From Methanosarcina acetivorans C2A (GTDB lineage: Archaea; Halobacteriota; Methanosarcinia; Methanosarcinales; Methanosarcinaceae), in NCBI RefSeq assembly GCF_000007345.1, contig NC_003552.1, positions 2,790,001 through 2,854,000 on the forward strand: a stretch of DNA of 64,000 nucleotides. The letters are read 5' to 3'. The position numbers and the translations under genes were made by a program. Each line of letters starts with the position of its first letter. Within the stretch, counting starts at the first letter, position 1. The notes beneath the pieces are model-generated. The model was not told the origin of the DNA. It saw nothing but the letters and a program-made list of their open reading frames with translations, and did not search any database. Shown piece by piece: positions 1 to 9,193 of this stretch.

Positions 1-146
1 AAAAGTATATAGATTATTATGCTATATATTTACTACTTGGGAAATCTATTTATAGATGTCAGACAACTATACTGTGTCGAAGAGAAAACAGAAACTAGAC
101 GTAACTAAGAAAAATATACATTAAAAACAAAAAAGGTGATGTAAAA

Positions 147-359
147 ATGGAAAAACTCAGGAACTTAATTATAGAGAACGTGGCAATGTTCAATAAGGCA
201 TTTCCGGACAGGTTCTGCCATAGCCCTGATGTAATCTCCGCGATCTCATACGACTATAAGTTCACTTACGGACAGGTTGAAAACGAGATCGAGAAGATGG
301 TCCATGAAGGGGTTCTTGAAGCTGAAATTTCCGACTGGTCCGGGATAAAGCTCTTATAA
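147..359 (+). CDS. small hypothetical protein (70 aa)
   Basis: A 70-residue acidic cytoplasmic protein with no membrane segment. A clear ribosome binding site (GGTGAT) lies about 7 bases before the ATG, which supports a real gene. The alternating helix pattern and the phrase KMVHEGVLEAEISDWSGI suggest a small winged-helix-like fold, but I recognise no family. Upstream, at 44-57, an ATCTAT-TT-ATAGAT palindrome overlaps a TATA-like sequence and may be part of its promoter. Function unknown. Confidence 0.65.
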   Translation: MEKLRNLIIENVAMFNKAFPDRFCHSPDVISAISYDYKFTYGQVENEIEKMVHEGVLEAEISDWSGIKLL

Positions 360-600
360 GAACATTGATCAGGGAAAAGAAAGGAAACACAGATCAACGC
401 GTAACGAAACTCTGGATCAGATCAAGAATTCAAGCAGGCTTTAAACTGCCTTCCGAGAATTTGGTCATTTAACCAGTTTTATAAGTCGGGTAAAGAAACA
501 TAATACAGCGAAAACTTCAACCGAAGTTTCGTCAGTAGCTATTTCTCCCATTTAATATCTTTTAAGTCTTAGAAAAACCTTAGAAAAGCCAAAGGATTTT

Positions 601-1350
601 TCAGTCCGAAACGAGCCTTAGAAGCGGACATCTTGAATAACTGATCTTCTTTTGATAATACCTCTTTGCATGTTCCACAAGAAGGGCATGATATTCCTGA
701 TAGATAACCAGGTCTTCCGGCAAATTCTCTTCAAACAGGGCCTTGATCTCAGAATACTTCGCTTTCTCCTCAACCAGGCCAAGGTTGCTTACAACTCTTC
801 TGGTGTACGCATCAACCACAAATGAGGGTTGCTTAAAGGCATAAAGCAGGATCGAGTCGGCAGTCTCGGGTCCAATCCCTTTTAGCGAGAGCAGTTCTTC
901 CCTTTCAGGCGTTTGGCTTTTAAAATTCGTAAACCACTCTGCAAGAATTTTGAGACGTGCTGCTTTCTGATTATAATACCCTGCAGGCTTTATGGCTTCC
1001 TTTAAGGTTTCTATGTCACAGGAAAGGATTCTTTCCGGATAAAGGGAATCCATTTGCCTGAGGTTGATGAGGGCTTTTTCAACCTGCTGCCAGTTCGTAT
1101 TCTGTGTAAGCAGGGCTCCGCAGATAATCTCAAACTGCTGGTTTTCGGTATGGGGGTAGGTATAATTCCCGGGATGATACCCACGGATGGATCCTGTTTT
1201 TGTGGGATTAGTCCCGTAACTGTTGTGCAGTTCTATCAGAGGCCACCAGCCCTGAAGCCCGTATGAGTCAAGGAGGTAGCCGTAAATTGTTTGGATAACA
1301 GGTTCATTAAAGGTTCTTCCTGAACTGAGATTCTGAACACTTTTCTTCAT
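601..1350 (-). CDS. EndoIII-like HhH-GPD DNA glycosylase lacking the FeS cluster
   Basis: Base-excision repair glycosylase of the HhH-GPD superfamily. The helix-hairpin-helix (LLSLKGIGPETADSIL, about residues 153-168) is followed by the catalytic aspartate (Asp180 in VVDAYTRR). Two features separate it from true endonuclease III. The lysine of the HhH (GRKTA in E. coli Nth) is Glu162 here, and the C-terminal four-cysteine iron-sulphur loop is absent, only one cysteine remaining near the end. That combination fits the MagIII/endonuclease III-related group, which removes alkylated bases without lyase activity. The substrate is inferred. The gene is monocistronic, and no strong Shine-Dalgarno sequence precedes the ATG. 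Confidence 0.85.
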   Translation of the reverse strand: MKKSVQNLSSGRTFNEPVIQTIYGYLLDSYGLQGWWPLIELHNSYGTNPTKTGSIRGYHPGNYTYPHTENQQFEIICGALLTQNTNWQQVEKALINLRQMDSLYPERILSCDIETLKEAIKPAGYYNQKAARLKILAEWFTNFKSQTPEREELLSLKGIGPETADSILLYAFKQPSFVVDAYTRRVVSNLGLVEEKAKYSEIKALFEENLPEDLVIYQEYHALLVEHAKRYYQKKISYSRCPLLRLVSD

Positions 1351-1922
1351 TTCAATACATCTATATCAGGGAATTCCATTTTAATTCTTCTATTGGCAGA
1401 GTTGCGCCAGCAGAGTTGCGGCTCTGCAGTGCGCTGTCCTTTTCACTCGCTTCGCTCGCTCAAGAGGACTAACTAAAACAATGGTAAAATAAAGAGACGT
1501 AGAAAGCAGTCTTTCTCAAAAAGATATGAGAAATGGATGAAAATAAGGAAAAAGAGACCGGAAAAAATAAATAAAGTAAAAGCCAGCAATTTACAGCTGC
1601 TTTAGGCGTTTGTGGATCTGAGAGAAAATTCCAAGGGTAAAGGGCAGATATTCAGGTCTCATTTCTCTTTCAAATCTATCTTTTTTCTGCTTTTTGTGAA
1701 GAGCTGTCAGACAAGCTGGCGGGGGCGTTTATGTTTAACGGTGAATTTTTATGAGGTTCCCGAGGTCAAGTCCGTTACTCTTTTGATGAGGAAGATTGAA
1801 TCCGAAAAAAGGTAAGGTTTCTCAGTCTGCCTGTCTGGCGGCAGGTGAGAAATTATTGAGGTGAATTGATGTTGGCCTGCAGAATATTGGACGGTATCTA
1901 TTGGCCTGTCTGCGGGTAAAGC
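1351..1922. other. intergenic region with hairpin-forming repeats
   Basis: No convincing gene. At 1704-1722 lies an imperfect copy (CTGTCAG-ACAAG-CTGGCGG) of the palindrome that occurs perfectly at 29517-29535 and 56473-56491. A second hairpin (CTGCC...GGCAG) with the same TGTCTGGCGG core is near 1829-1846. A GC-rich hairpin (CTCGCTTCGCTCGC) lies near 1447. Confidence 0.5.
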
Positions 1923-2423
1923 TTAATTTCCTTCAGGCTCGGAACTGCAGCGGTCAAGCAGGGCACCAAGGCCTGTTTTTGAAGGCTTCACTTCTTCTTT
2001 TACAGGGGTAGAAGGTACCTGGACTTTTGCAGGGGAATATTTGACTGCAAGTACTCTTATTATGCCGAGCACAAGTAGCAGCACGGAAAGGCTCAGGATA
2101 AATTCATACCCGAACTTCTGGGCATAAAGGCCAACAGCTATCTCCCGCAGGACTATCAGGATCGTGGCATCCGTTATATCCGTGAGCTTGATCCTATCGT
2201 GTTCGTGGTAATCGACAAAGGCTTTGAAAAGGTCTATAACAATGAAAACTGTCAGCACACTTGTTACCATGTGGTTGAAGCCGCTTTCAAGAGACTCAAA
2301 AATTATGAAGCGGATCTCAAGTAAGGTTTTTGCCATCCCCAGAATTAAAGCCAGAAGCAGTATGTACAGGATGACTGTGGTTATAGCATCCGTAACCTGC
2401 TTAAATAACTTTATACTATCCAT
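1923..2423 (-). CDS. PsiE-family membrane protein
   Basis: Integral membrane protein of the phosphate-starvation-inducible PsiE family. Four hydrophobic segments are visible in about 130 residues: VILYILLLALILGMA, a stretch around HMVTSVLTVFIVIDL, one around DATILIVLREIAVGL, and FILSLSVLLLVLGII. The acidic/histidine loop FVDYHEHDRIKL between the second and third segments is typical of the family. The last 35 residues are a polar cytoplasmic tail. GGAGGG lies 6 bases before the ATG. A duplicated AAAACTATAT motif at 2462-2500 supplies a TATA box. The biochemical role of PsiE proteins is unknown. Confidence 0.8.
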   Translation of the reverse strand: MDSIKLFKQVTDAITTVILYILLLALILGMAKTLLEIRFIIFESLESGFNHMVTSVLTVFIVIDLFKAFVDYHEHDRIKLTDITDATILIVLREIAVGLYAQKFGYEFILSLSVLLLVLGIIRVLAVKYSPAKVQVPSTPVKEEVKPSKTGLGALLDRCSSEPEGN

Positions 2424-2829
2424 TTTTTTCCCTCCATATAAAATATCACGTACCTATTTTTACAATTATATATAGTTTTTCATATTATTACATATAGTTT
2501 TTTTAAAAATAAATAGTATATCTCTGCTTTTTTTTACTTCAAGTCTGAAGAGCTTCTCTTAAGCAAGCTCCTTCGAGGTAGAATACAGAATTTTAAGGTA
2601 AGGGAAAGTAATTGAGATCAGGGAACTTAAATCATGGTAAAGAAAAGAAGAACGAAACTCGAAAGACAAGTAATTCCATAAGTAGGTAATTACCCAAAGT
2701 GGAGGTTTAAAAAATAATGGCATCTTATGTATTAACATCCCATGTACTAACGTCTCTTGAATTAGCATCTTGTGATTAGGAGTTTATCGATTTTTATGAA
2801 AACTCATATTAGGGGGTAACATTCTGGTT
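2424..2829. other. intergenic, divergent promoters
   Basis: No gene seen. It carries the psiE-like gene's TATA region (two tandem AAAACTATAT-like motifs, 2462-2500) and, on the other strand, AT-rich sequence ahead of the nitroreductase gene. Short ORFs here have no ribosome binding site. Confidence 0.4.
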
Positions 2830-4011
2830 TTGATCACCATTCATAAGATTGCATTTGCAGTTTTAGGTATTCTCGTAATCGGCATTTTTTCACTTGCTAT
2901 GGTAGACGGCGTCTTTCTTCCGAAGAAATATCTTGAGCCATGGTCGGGGACCTATCACACGCAGTTCGAAGACCCGAGAGTTCAGGTCCTGGCGCACGGG
3001 GTGCTTGCTCCGAATTCCCACAACCTGCAGTCCTGGAAAGTGGTACTTGAAGGAGAGGATAGTTTCTTCCTCTATGTTGACCCTAGCAGACTCAGCCCTA
3101 AAGCCGACCCCCCGGGCCGGCAGGTTACAATCAGCCAGGGGACTTTTCTGGAATATGTCAGAGTTGCAGCGGGAAATCTGGGGTACGAAGCCGAAATGGA
3201 GCTTTTTCCGGGAGGGGAGTACGGACCGGAGGGCACTGCCATAAACCTGGGAAGCAAACCGGTTGCAAGAGTGATTCTTAAGGAAAATAGCAGAGAAACT
3301 GAGCCTGAGTCTTCTCCTCTCTATAAATCAATGTTTGTGCCTGACACATACAGGGTTCCTTACAGAGAAACGCAGCTTTCTGCAGAAGATATTGAAACCC
3401 TTGAAGCCCTTAGCACAGAAAATGTCACCATCCTTATTTTCCAGGACCCTGAAAGCCTTGAATCGCTCGGAAACATTGTTCTAAGGGCAGCAGAAGTCGA
3501 AGCTGGAAACGATGGGATACAGCAGGAAGGCTTTGAGCTATTCAGGCCCAATGAATGGAAGAAAAATGAGTATAGATACGGCTTCAGCCTGGACGGGCAG
3601 GGGCTCCCGGCTCTTAACGTACATCTGATGCAGGGCCTTATCAGTCTCTTTCCTTTTTTGAATTCTCCGGAAGTATCGGGGAAATCCTTTCTCAGCCAAA
3701 CAGAATCTGCAGTTGAAAATACGCCGGCATATGCTTTGATAATTACGAAGAATAATAGCCGTGCGGCACAGGTCGAAGCAGGAATACTCTACAGCCGCTT
3801 TCTGCTCACAGCTACGGATATGGGATACGCCATGCAGCCCATGAGCCAGGCTCTTGAAGAGTATCCCGAAATGGCTGAAATATATACGGAAATCCACGAG
3901 GCATATGCAGGGGAAGACGAAACCATCCAGATGCTCATAAGAGTGGGAGTGCCGGAAAAAGAGGTTTTTCCGACGATGCGGCTTGATGTGATTGATATCA
4001 TCGAAGTATGA
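2830..4011 (+). CDS. Acg-like nitroreductase-family protein, membrane anchored
   Basis: A 393-residue protein with an N-terminal uncleaved-looking hydrophobic anchor (residues 7-26, AFAVLGILVIGIFSLAMVDG). A domain resembling the two-part nitroreductase fold of the Acg/TM nitroreductase group follows. The stretch HGVLAPNSHNLQSWKV matches the FMN-site segment (APSxxNxQPW) of that family, and ADPPGRQVTISQG matches the next conserved segment. Activity on a nitro substrate is not implied, since Acg-type proteins may act as flavin-storage or redox proteins. The chosen start is TTG, preceded by AGGGGGT about 12 bases upstream. No ATG in frame fits better. The downstream gene is convergent. Confidence 0.7.
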   Translation: MITIHKIAFAVLGILVIGIFSLAMVDGVFLPKKYLEPWSGTYHTQFEDPRVQVLAHGVLAPNSHNLQSWKVVLEGEDSFFLYVDPSRLSPKADPPGRQVTISQGTFLEYVRVAAGNLGYEAEMELFPGGEYGPEGTAINLGSKPVARVILKENSRETEPESSPLYKSMFVPDTYRVPYRETQLSAEDIETLEALSTENVTILIFQDPESLESLGNIVLRAAEVEAGNDGIQQEGFELFRPNEWKKNEYRYGFSLDGQGLPALNVHLMQGLISLFPFLNSPEVSGKSFLSQTESAVENTPAYALIITKNNSRAAQVEAGILYSRFLLTATDMGYAMQPMSQALEEYPEMAEIYTEIHEAYAGEDETIQMLIRVGVPEKEVFPTMRLDVIDIIEV

Positions 4012-4158
4012 AGAGCTAAAGAAAATAACTACATAAGGCTCTGAAGTGCTCCTCAGTTTTTCCGGAGGCTCTGTAGTGATTCCTGCAGAGCCATTCTCCA
4101 CTTTTGTTTTATTGGAATTCAACGAGTTTTAGTCCGTATGAAGTTCTTTTAAACTTCC

Positions 4159-5526
4159 TCACTCATACCTCAGGGCATCCACAGGCTTCAGTTCTGCCGC
4201 ATTCTTTGCAGGTACAAGCCCTGCTATAAGCCCCACGATTATGGAGACAAGAGTTGCAACAACAGTGCCTTTCAGGCTGAGGGCAAACTCGAAGGGTACG
4301 TTCATTTTGACGGAAATCAGGAGCAAAACCAGCTGCACTGCAGCCGTACCCAGCAGGATGCCTATTATTCCTCCCACAAGGCTGATCATTGCGGCGTTGC
4401 AGAGGAAAATCAGCATGATATCGCTATTCTTTGCCCCTATTGCCTTCATTATCCCTATTTCTTTTGTTTTCTCAAGGACCGAGGTAAACATCGTGTTTGC
4501 GATCCCTGTGGAGCCTACAAGGAGAGAAATGCCTGCGATGAAGGCTAGAAATGATGTGAGGCCGTTAATCAGTTTTTGAGTACTTTCAATAGCCTCTTTT
4601 GAGGAGCTCACATAGAAGTCCTGCGTATCTTCGGTAACCATTCTCGAAAGCCTCAATTTGCGCTCAATCTCCTCAAGAGCGGAATCATAATCTGCCCCGC
4701 TATAGAGCTTTATTTCTATGCTGTCGTAAACGTCCCTTTCCCTTTCAGGCATATCCTCATCGCTGTACGGGAGGGAGTATACCTCCTGATAGGGCATGTA
4801 AATGCTGCTTCCGAAAAGCGCTCCCATCCCCCCGAGAAGCCCGCCGCCATTTTCCAGAATCCCGATTACCCGGTAAGATCTGCCGTTGAGGAGGATCATC
4901 TGGTTGAGCCGGATCTCCCTCTCGAAGGTATTTTTTGCGAGTTCGTTTGAAATAACCACAACTGCCCGGTCTCCGGGCTCCAGCATTCTGCCTTCTCCCA
5001 CATTCTTATTAGTGATCTCAGGCCAGACTCCGGGGTCCACACCTTTAACCCGGACATAGGTCGTCTCGCTTCCTAATTTTAATTCCGCTCCATCTTCAAC
5101 ATTGATGTTTACATACTCTATATCCGGAATTCTCTGGAGGACAAACACGTCTATCCTTGTGAGTTCGGCCTCTTCTACGGGTTCGTATATCATGGGCCCG
5201 GAGTTTTCCGTTTCCGTTTCCTCTCCGCCTTCTGCAGTCGTACCCGAACTCCCGTCCGAGGTTTCGACCGTATCTTCTTCGTATCCCACAGCTTCTTCCG
5301 ACGAGATTTTAAAAGGAGTGGAGGCCACTATTGTAATGGTGTCGCCTCCCAGCTCTTCCAGGGTTTCGGTCACCTGCTCCTGGAAATATTCCCCTGTCGT
5401 AACAATTGCAACTACCGAAGCAATGCCTATGATGATCCCTATAATGGTCAGCCAGCTCCTCAGCCTATTGGCTTTGACCATGTTCAGGGCAATTTTCAAA
5501 ATCTTTGCCAATTTCATGGAAACCAC
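4159..5526 (-). CDS. ABC transporter permease, MacB/FtsX type
   Basis: Permease of a MacB-like ABC system. One N-terminal TM segment (SWLTIIGIIIGIASVVAI, residues about 24-41) is followed by a roughly 280-residue extracytoplasmic MacB_PCD domain. Three C-terminal TM segments form the FtsX domain, with the family motif KTKEIGIMKAIGAK. The extracytoplasmic part carries a low-complexity acidic and serine/threonine-rich insertion near residues 70-105. It follows the CARDB gene by 17 bp and belongs to the operon ATPase-CARDB-permease. The start is either GTG at 5526 or the ATG three codons later (5517), which resembles family N-termini better. Export or lipoprotein-release function is inferred from the family. 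Confidence 0.9.
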   Translation of the reverse strand: MVSMKLAKILKIALNMVKANRLRSWLTIIGIIIGIASVVAIVTTGEYFQEQVTETLEELGGDTITIVASTPFKISSEEAVGYEEDTVETSDGSSGTTAEGGEETETENSGPMIYEPVEEAELTRIDVFVLQRIPDIEYVNINVEDGAELKLGSETTYVRVKGVDPGVWPEITNKNVGEGRMLEPGDRAVVVISNELAKNTFEREIRLNQMILLNGRSYRVIGILENGGGLLGGMGALFGSSIYMPYQEVYSLPYSDEDMPERERDVYDSIEIKLYSGADYDSALEEIERKLRLSRMVTEDTQDFYVSSSKEAIESTQKLINGLTSFLAFIAGISLLVGSTGIANTMFTSVLEKTKEIGIMKAIGAKNSDIMLIFLCNAAMISLVGGIIGILLGTAAVQLVLLLISVKMNVPFEFALSLKGTVVATLVSIIVGLIAGLVPAKNAAELKPVDALRYE

Positions 5527-5543
5527 GGGCTCAGGTTTCTAAT

Positions 5544-6914
5544 TTATTCTTCCGGTTTCTTTTCTTCCGGAGAATTTTCGCCTTGCCAGTTTCCATCGGC
5601 GTTCTTTTCTTTCAGCCCTTTCTGGTGCTTTTTATAGATAAAAAAGCCTACAGCGCCGAGAAGGATCAGCAATCCGAGCTTATAAGAGAATAAACCCGAT
5701 TCAGTACTTTCCTCCTGCATTTTGGAACCTACCGGAAGGGTAACGGGGGAAGCATAAAGGGAGAACACGTTTTCCTCGACCTGTCTCATCCCGTCGCTTG
5801 AGGTATAAGTTATTTCAAATTTAATAGGAAGGTCCTGGCCTATGGTTTTAGGTTCAAGGTTGAAATCCGCAATCGTGATGTCGCCTTTTTGCAGGTTTCC
5901 AAGGATTACCGAATTGCTACCATCCGTTACGGTCCAATTTTCCTGCAGGGGAACAGAGATCTTAACCGAATTTGCACCGTTATTTCCTATATTGGAAACC
6001 GAAAACGTGTAGGCTCCCGTAGGGCTCCTTTCCATGAAAGCAATATCGAAATCCGTGGTCCCTCCGATGTAGATCCCTGCTTTGCTTTCGATCGTCTTTC
6101 GCTTCTGGTTTTCTACGGTGCCGGCTTCCGTAATTGTCTGGAGCTCTTCTATATCGTCATAGGTAAGTACCATATCCAGCTTGTACAGTCCTGGCTTTGT
6201 GTTTACGTTTGTCAGAACCTCAAAGCTGACATTGGCAGTTTCTCCTACATCAATCAGGTTAATATGCTTGACATTACTGGAACCAACAGGCAGGATAAGA
6301 TCGCTTGTGCATTCCCAGGAAAACATTGAGTTTTTCAGGGGGGAATTCCCTACATTTTTTATGCCGAAAAGAAGGGTGGTTTTTTCTCCGGGAATCAGCT
6401 TTTCGACACTGATATATTCGATTTCGGCGTTTGACTCGCTGTCAATATCGATCGTGAGTTCCCGGTTAAGGGAGACTTTATTTTTGCTATCTCTTGAGTA
6501 GAGATAGACTTTGAGGGGATATTTGCCTTCATTGACGTCGTTTTCCACTCCTATTTTAAACTTGACGATCCTTCTGCGGTCATCTTCGGAGCGTTTCCCG
6601 AGAGTGCCTATATCCTCCAAAAGATTTTCTCCCGAAAGAGCCCGGAAGGGATACTCAGGCTCGATTTTCAGATAACAGTTCTCTATGTCACTATACCCTG
6701 TATTCTCGATAGCGATCCTTACCTCAAGCACGTCTCCGGGCTTTACAGGATCAGGGTCCTGGTTGAGCAGGGCAATACTTACACCTTTATCAAGACTCCT
6801 GTTTGAATCAAGAGTGCTTGCAGCAAAGGCAGTTCCGCTGCATAATGATAGACATAACAGAATCAAAAAAATAAAACTTGCAAAGTTTTTAAACCCCATT
6901 TTTGGATACCTCAA
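5544..6914 (-). CDS. secreted, membrane-anchored CARDB/NEW3-type protein
   Basis: A 456-residue cell-surface protein with a signal peptide (FLILLCLSLCSGTAFA, cleavage near residue 31), several immunoglobulin-like CARDB/NEW3 (COG1361) domains, a C-terminal membrane anchor (LGLLILLGAVGFFIYKK) and a charged cytoplasmic tail. The repeating phrases VLEVRIAIENTGYSDIENC, LLFGIKNVGNSPLKNSMF and YTFSVSNIGNNGANSVKI mark three such domains. It lies between an ABC ATPase and its permease on the same strand, so it probably serves as an extracytoplasmic adaptor of that exporter. In this genus, such proteins commonly accompany MacB-type transporters. The substrate is unknown. Confidence 0.85.
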   Translation of the reverse strand: MRYPKMGFKNFASFIFLILLCLSLCSGTAFAASTLDSNRSLDKGVSIALLNQDPDPVKPGDVLEVRIAIENTGYSDIENCYLKIEPEYPFRALSGENLLEDIGTLGKRSEDDRRRIVKFKIGVENDVNEGKYPLKVYLYSRDSKNKVSLNRELTIDIDSESNAEIEYISVEKLIPGEKTTLLFGIKNVGNSPLKNSMFSWECTSDLILPVGSSNVKHINLIDVGETANVSFEVLTNVNTKPGLYKLDMVLTYDDIEELQTITEAGTVENQKRKTIESKAGIYIGGTTDFDIAFMERSPTGAYTFSVSNIGNNGANSVKISVPLQENWTVTDGSNSVILGNLQKGDITIADFNLEPKTIGQDLPIKFEITYTSSDGMRQVEENVFSLYASPVTLPVGSKMQEESTESGLFSYKLGLLILLGAVGFFIYKKHQKGLKEKNADGNWQGENSPEEKKPEE

Positions 6915-7077
6915 TTTACCTGTTCACTTATTAATTCCTGAATTTTGTCGCCTATTTTCTTCAGAAGATTTTTATCAGAAACCCAATTTGAAAATAAACA
7001 TGAAATTTGTCCAATTTACAGTTCAATCTCAACTGAAAAACCTTATTTTTCTCTTTAAGGCCATCCGGATATTCTGA

Positions 7078-7791
7078 TCAGGTTTCAGGACTGATCTGTG
7101 CTTTATTCGGCCCGTCACTTATCATTTCCCCGTCCTTTAGCCGGATATGTCGGCTTGCAAAGCCTGCAAGGTGCATATCATGAGTGACCATAACTACCGT
7201 CTTTCCTTTTTCCTTCCAGAGTCTGTAAAGAATTGAAATAACTTCTTTCCCGGTGATGCTATCAAGGGCTCCTGTCGGCTCATCTGCAAGGACGATTTCC
7301 GGGTTGCAGGCAAGGGCTCTTGCAATCGAGACTCTCTGCTGCTGTCCCCCTGAAAGCTGGGCAGGTTTGTTCTGCATCTTATCGGAAAGCCCTACCAATT
7401 CAAGCAGTTCCTTTGCCTTTTTTTCCGCAGTCCTGTCCTCAATTTCCTGAATTTCCAGGGGCAAAAGCACGTTTTCAAGAGCCGTCATTCCGGGAATCAG
7501 GTTGTACTGCTGGAAAACAAACCCGATTGTTCTGCCTCTGAGGGCTGCAAGATCCGATTCCTGAAGCCGGGATATATCCCTCCCTTTAAGGAAAATTTTG
7601 CCCCGCGAAGGAATGTCAAGACAGCCAACCAGGTTCATCATCGTGGACTTCCCGCTTCCTGAGGGTCCGATTATAGCGGTAAATTCTCCTTTTCCCAGTT
7701 TCACACTCACATTTTTCAAAGCATTGACCTGGAATTCCCCCATCTGATAGGTTTTCCAGACATTCTGAAAGGCGATTAGTGTATTTTCCAT
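7078..7791 (-). CDS. ABC transporter ATP-binding protein, LolD/MacB type
   Basis: ATPase of the exporter operon (ATPase, CARDB protein, permease). Walker A is GPSGSGKST (residues 42-50), the Q-loop lies near FVFQQYNL, the signature is [10 protein letters not shown] (146-155), Walker B is IVLADEPTG and the H-loop is VMVTHD. At 237 residues it is the usual length. AGGAG lies 7 bases before the ATG. A perfect 7+1+7 palindrome (7807-7821) sits between the TATA-like TTTAAATC and the start, pointing to regulated transcription. A 163-bp gap separates it from the CARDB gene. Confidence 0.92.
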   Translation of the reverse strand: MENTLIAFQNVWKTYQMGEFQVNALKNVSVKLGKGEFTAIIGPSGSGKSTMMNLVGCLDIPSRGKIFLKGRDISRLQESDLAALRGRTIGFVFQQYNLIPGMTALENVLLPLEIQEIEDRTAEKKAKELLELVGLSDKMQNKPAQLSGGQQQRVSIARALACNPEIVLADEPTGALDSITGKEVISILYRLWKEKGKTVVMVTHDMHLAGFASRHIRLKDGEMISDGPNKAQISPET

Positions 7792-7806
7792 GTTTTCTCC
7801 TGAAGG

Positions 7807-7821
7807 ACTTACTTAGTAAGT
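7807..7821. promoter_or_regulatory. palindromic operator candidate of the ABC operon
   Basis: ACTTACT-T-AGTAAGT is a perfect inverted repeat 16 bases upstream of the ATPase start codon, just downstream of a TATA-like TTTAAATC on the minus strand. Its position near the likely transcription start fits a repressor site. The regulator is not identifiable here. Confidence 0.5.
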
Positions 7822-8144
7822 ATAATGTAAGATTTAAAAGGTTTGTTCAATTTCCTTTTTGTTTTTTGCGGATTCAGTTTTGTTCATAATACAAAATTTC
7901 GAAATATCGGGGGAATCTAAGGTTATAATGCCTCAGAATTCAAAAGAATTTCCCTGAATAAATTCAAAACCAGTAGACTATTTTTTATCAACCTTTTATG
8001 AGTTTTCCCGGCCCAATCCTCAAACTGATTATTTCACACTCTTTTCGAGTCGGCTCTCTTCCCTTCTCTGTGATTGTTTGAGACTTTGCACAGAAAATAT
8101 AAATATAATAATTTCTGATGCGGTTTATTGAGGAACTGCCTACC

Positions 8145-8351
8145 TCATTCGAAGTCCGAGTCCTCGAAAATAAACAGTTCATCAAGCGTGGTGTCCAGGG
8201 CTCTGGCTATTCTGTAAGCCAGCTTGAGAGAAGGATTGTATTTTCCCTTTTCAAGGAAAACGACAGTTTCTCGCCTGACTCCTACTATTTTTGCAAGAGC
8301 CTCCTGGGTCAGATCGTGCCTTGCCCGAAACTCTTTGATCCTTGTTTTCAT
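8145..8351 (-). CDS. XRE-family transcriptional regulator, short
   Basis: A 68-residue helix-turn-helix protein of the Cro/C1 (XRE) type. The HTH is [18 protein letters not shown], followed by the usual recognition-helix tail [18 protein letters not shown] and the dimer helix [11 protein letters not shown] start it at the ATG at 8351 because GGAGGA lies 7 bases upstream. The reading frame extends further upstream, but there it would overlap the preceding gene. It is co-transcribed with the DUF2178 membrane gene 19 bp upstream, a pairing common in archaea and bacteria, and probably autoregulates through the repeats at 8843-8905. Confidence 0.88.
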   Translation of the reverse strand: MKTRIKEFRARHDLTQEALAKIVGVRRETVVFLEKGKYNPSLKLAYRIARALDTTLDELFIFEDSDFE

Positions 8352-8370
8352 GCTGCATCCTCCGGTGTCC

Positions 8371-8757
8371 TTACTCAATATCACCCTTCTGCATGAAATA
8401 CCACCTGAAAACATTTGCTGAGATTATCATAAAGAAAAGAAGTATCCCCAGAATTACTTCAGCCGTAAGTTCGGCAAGTTTGAAGAATTCAACCCAGTAG
8501 AGCACCATGATCAGAACAAGCGTCAGGAGCCAGGAATATGTAATTCCGTATGCTGCAAGTTTCTTTGTCCTTTCGTCCCTGTCAGGAAGTTCCCCACGTC
8601 TGAAGAGCCTGAGGGCTGTCATAACAAAGATAACCAGTCCCATACTGATCAGAATAATTGAAATTGATGCCTCAACTTCAAGAAAAGCTGCCGAAATTAT
8701 TCCGGAAAGCATAATGATTATTCCAAGGACCAGTTTGTACCTGTATATTTTTTCCAC
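8371..8757 (-). CDS. DUF2178-type membrane protein paired with XRE regulator
   Basis: A 128-residue membrane protein with four TM segments: residues about 9-25, 31-48, 72-90 and 97-116. The loop [15 protein letters not shown] between the second and third is the conserved motif of this family. GGAGGG lies 5 bases before the ATG. The gene is first in a two-gene operon with the short XRE regulator. Such pairs are widespread, but their role is not established. Confidence 0.8.
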   Translation of the reverse strand: MEKIYRYKLVLGIIIMLSGIISAAFLEVEASISIILISMGLVIFVMTALRLFRRGELPDRDERTKKLAAYGITYSWLLTLVLIMVLYWVEFFKLAELTAEVILGILLFFMIISANVFRWYFMQKGDIE

Positions 8758-8842
8758 ATTTTTACCCTCCTTTTTCCAACATCTTTTTCAATATTTTTTT
8801 ATAGATTGTTGAAATCGGTTCTTTAACCTGTTCTCTATTCGC

Positions 8843-8905
8843 AACATATTATTAGATATTTCCAACATTAAGTTAGATATTAATAACATCTTCTATTATT
8901 TCTAG
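8843..8905. promoter_or_regulatory. tandem 21-bp repeats upstream of the DUF2178-XRE operon
   Basis: Two full and one partial direct repeat begin at 8843, 8864 and 8885, each starting AACAT. The first two share AACAT, then TTAGATATT at the same offset. The 21-bp spacing equals two helical turns, so repeats face the same side of DNA. They lie about 90-130 bp upstream of the DUF2178 start, beyond the TATA-like TCTATAAAAA near 8797-8812. This arrangement fits binding of a multimeric regulator, perhaps the operon's own XRE protein. Confidence 0.55.
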
Positions 8906-9193
8906 TTTTTGCCCGAAGTGAAAGTCTAAGTTAGAAATAACCAATATAATGATGGATAAATCCAACAAAATATGCATTATATCTAACTAATATCATCAGG
9001 ATAAGAAAATTTATCAGGACAAGAAAACTCATAAGAACAAGAAAACTCATAAGAACTCCTGCTCAAGACAGTTTTTTTCTTGGCTCGGATTCAGTATAAA
9101 AACAAGAAATAACTTACAAAAAATGTTAAGGTAAACTATTTTAGCGTTTCCCAGGTGATTGACCGGAACCTGCTGTGCCTGAAATCTGCTGTT

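Noticed and set aside
1612-1815. 67-codon plus-strand ORF
   Set aside because: Crosses an imperfect dispersed palindrome, has no ribosome binding site and no protein-like pattern.
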